NCBI GenBank assembly: GCA_041678645.1
Contig: JBAYNT010000036.1
Coordinates: 1 to 5,856 of the forward strand
DNA length: 5,856 nucleotides
From: WOZL01 sp041678645
GTDB lineage: Bacteria; Patescibacteriota; Dojkabacteria; SC72
Direction: 5' to 3'
Part shown: one piece after another, positions 5,139 through 5,856 of the stretch
How the letters are laid out: the number at the start of each line of letters is the position of its first letter
Position numbering within the stretch: position 1 is the first letter of the stretch
Program-made: the position numbers and the translations under genes
The notes under the pieces: generated by a model
The model's input: the letters and a program-made list of their open reading frames with translations, nothing else
Database searches by the model: none
Told to the model about the DNA's origin: nothing

Positions 5139-5856
5139 TTACTTTATAATCTTTGTAACAACACCCTTTCCTACAGTTTGACCACCCTCTCTTATAGCAA
5201 AGGATTGACTCTCTTCTAATGCTACAGGAGCAACTAGTGCTATTGTTAATGCTGTATTATCACCAGGGGCAACCATCTCAGTCCCCTCTGGAAGTGTGAC
5301 TTCACCAGTTACATCTGCTGTTCTGATATAGAACTGTGGCTTGTACCCTGTTACAAATGGAGTGTGTCGTCCACCCTCTTCTTTGCTTAGAATATATACC
5401 TCTGCTTCAAATTCTGTGTGAGTATTAACTGACCCTGGTGCTGCAAGTATCTGACCTCTTTGAACATCCTCCCTCTTAAATCCTCTTAACAAAATACCTA
5501 CATTATCCCCAGCTTGAGCTTCTTTCATACTTTTGTTGAACATCTCAATACCTGTTACTGTAGTCTTCTGTGCCTTCATCCCCATACCTAAAATATCTAC
5601 ACTCTCGGTAAGTTTGATTGTTCCTCTATCTATCCTACCCGTTACAACAGTACCTCTACCTTCAATAGAGAAGACATCTTCGATAGCCATCAAGAATGGT
5701 TTCTCAACATCTCTTTCTGGAATCTCGATGAATTCATCAACTGCCTTCATAAGTTCTCTTGCTGATTCCAATCCCTCTTCCTCTCCTTTTTGAGCGGCAA
5801 GTGCATTCCCTACAATTATAGGGGCATCCTCTTCAAAGCCGTACTTGGCAAGAAGG
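5139..5856 (-). CDS. tuf: Elongation factor Tu, 5' end cut by the window edge
   Basis: GTPase that carries aminoacyl-tRNA to the ribosomal A site. The frame is open to the right edge; 238 codons are visible, starting at the family's LLAKYGF, about residue 156 of a protein near 395 long, so the P-loop, switch regions and NKxD motif lie outside. Visible parts are the end of the G domain with the G5 motif (GNAL, coordinates 5799-5810), then domain II with IEDVFSIEGRGTVVTGRIDRG (visible residues 58-78) and LLRGFKREDVQRGQ, then domain III with GGRHTPFVTGYKPQFYIRT, ADVTG, and the C-terminal FAIREGGQTVGKGVVTKIIK. The G5 residue that is Ser in E. coli (SAL) is Asn here. A TTG at 5769-5771 is internal Leu, not a start. 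The stop is followed by further stops in TAAGTAACTAG. tuf directly before rpsJ is the str-S10 junction seen in many bacteria. Confidence 0.98.
   Translation of the reverse strand, partial: LLAKYGFEEDAPIIVGNALAAQKGEEEGLESARELMKAVDEFIEIPERDVEKPFLMAIEDVFSIEGRGTVVTGRIDRGTIKLTESVDILGMGMKAQKTTVTGIEMFNKSMKEAQAGDNVGILLRGFKREDVQRGQILAAPGSVNTHTEFEAEVYILSKEEGGRHTPFVTGYKPQFYIRTADVTGEVTLPEGTEMVAPGDNTALTIALVAPVALEESQSFAIREGGQTVGKGVVTKIIK

Noticed and set aside
1..5856. Reassignment of TGA (to Gly or Trp), suggested by the lack of TGA stops in eleven visible genes.
   Set aside because: No in-frame TGA occurs in any of these well-conserved genes and Gly and Trp use ordinary codons; TAA/TAG preference is expected in AT-rich DNA.

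Overview
The window is a compact bacterial ribosomal-protein operon, transcribed entirely from the minus strand (right to left in these coordinates). In transcription order it holds the 3' two-thirds of tuf (EF-Tu), rpsJ (uS10), rplC (uL3), rplD (uL4), rplW (uL23), rplB (uL2), rpsS (uS19), rplV (uL22), rpsC (uS3), rplP (uL16), rpsQ (uS17) and the first 111 codons of rplN (uL14). This is the classic end of the str operon followed by S10 and the start of spc. Every complete gene is full length for its family, and I see no mobile element, CRISPR array, tRNA or rRNA.

The DNA is clearly AT-rich. Standard-code translation gives intact proteins with no in-frame TGA, and visible stops are TAA or TAG only. 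Most starts lack a clear Shine-Dalgarno sequence; rpsC is the exception. The bacterial order, AT richness, tight packing, a missing rpmC (uL29) and divergence at usually invariant ribosomal-protein sites would fit a reduced or deep-branching bacterium such as a Candidate Phyla Radiation (Patescibacteria) member. That placement is inference and is not decided by this window.

Layout: tuf (5139 to the right edge) is separated from rpsJ by 76 nt, which hold a perfect 24-nt palindrome inside a longer imperfect stem. From rpsJ to rplP the genes are spaced by 1-21 nt or overlap (rplD/rplW by 14 nt; rplV/rpsC by 1 nt in a TAATG junction). Between rplP and rpsQ lie 63 nt where rpmC normally sits; they contain no L29 gene but a plausible sigma70-type promoter for rpsQ-rplN. 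rpsQ and rplN share another TAATG junction.

The products assemble together. uL2, uL3, uL4, uL22 and uL23 build the peptidyl-transferase surroundings and exit tunnel; uL16 sits at the A-site tRNA; uL14 lies at the subunit interface; uS3, uS10 and uS19 form part of the 30S head, uS17 binds the 30S body; EF-Tu delivers aminoacyl-tRNA. I find no undescribed system. What deserves a second look is the missing uL29, altered residues at functional sites of uS3, uL2 and uL16, the tuf-rpsJ palindrome, and a start-region sequence shared by rplB and rplP.
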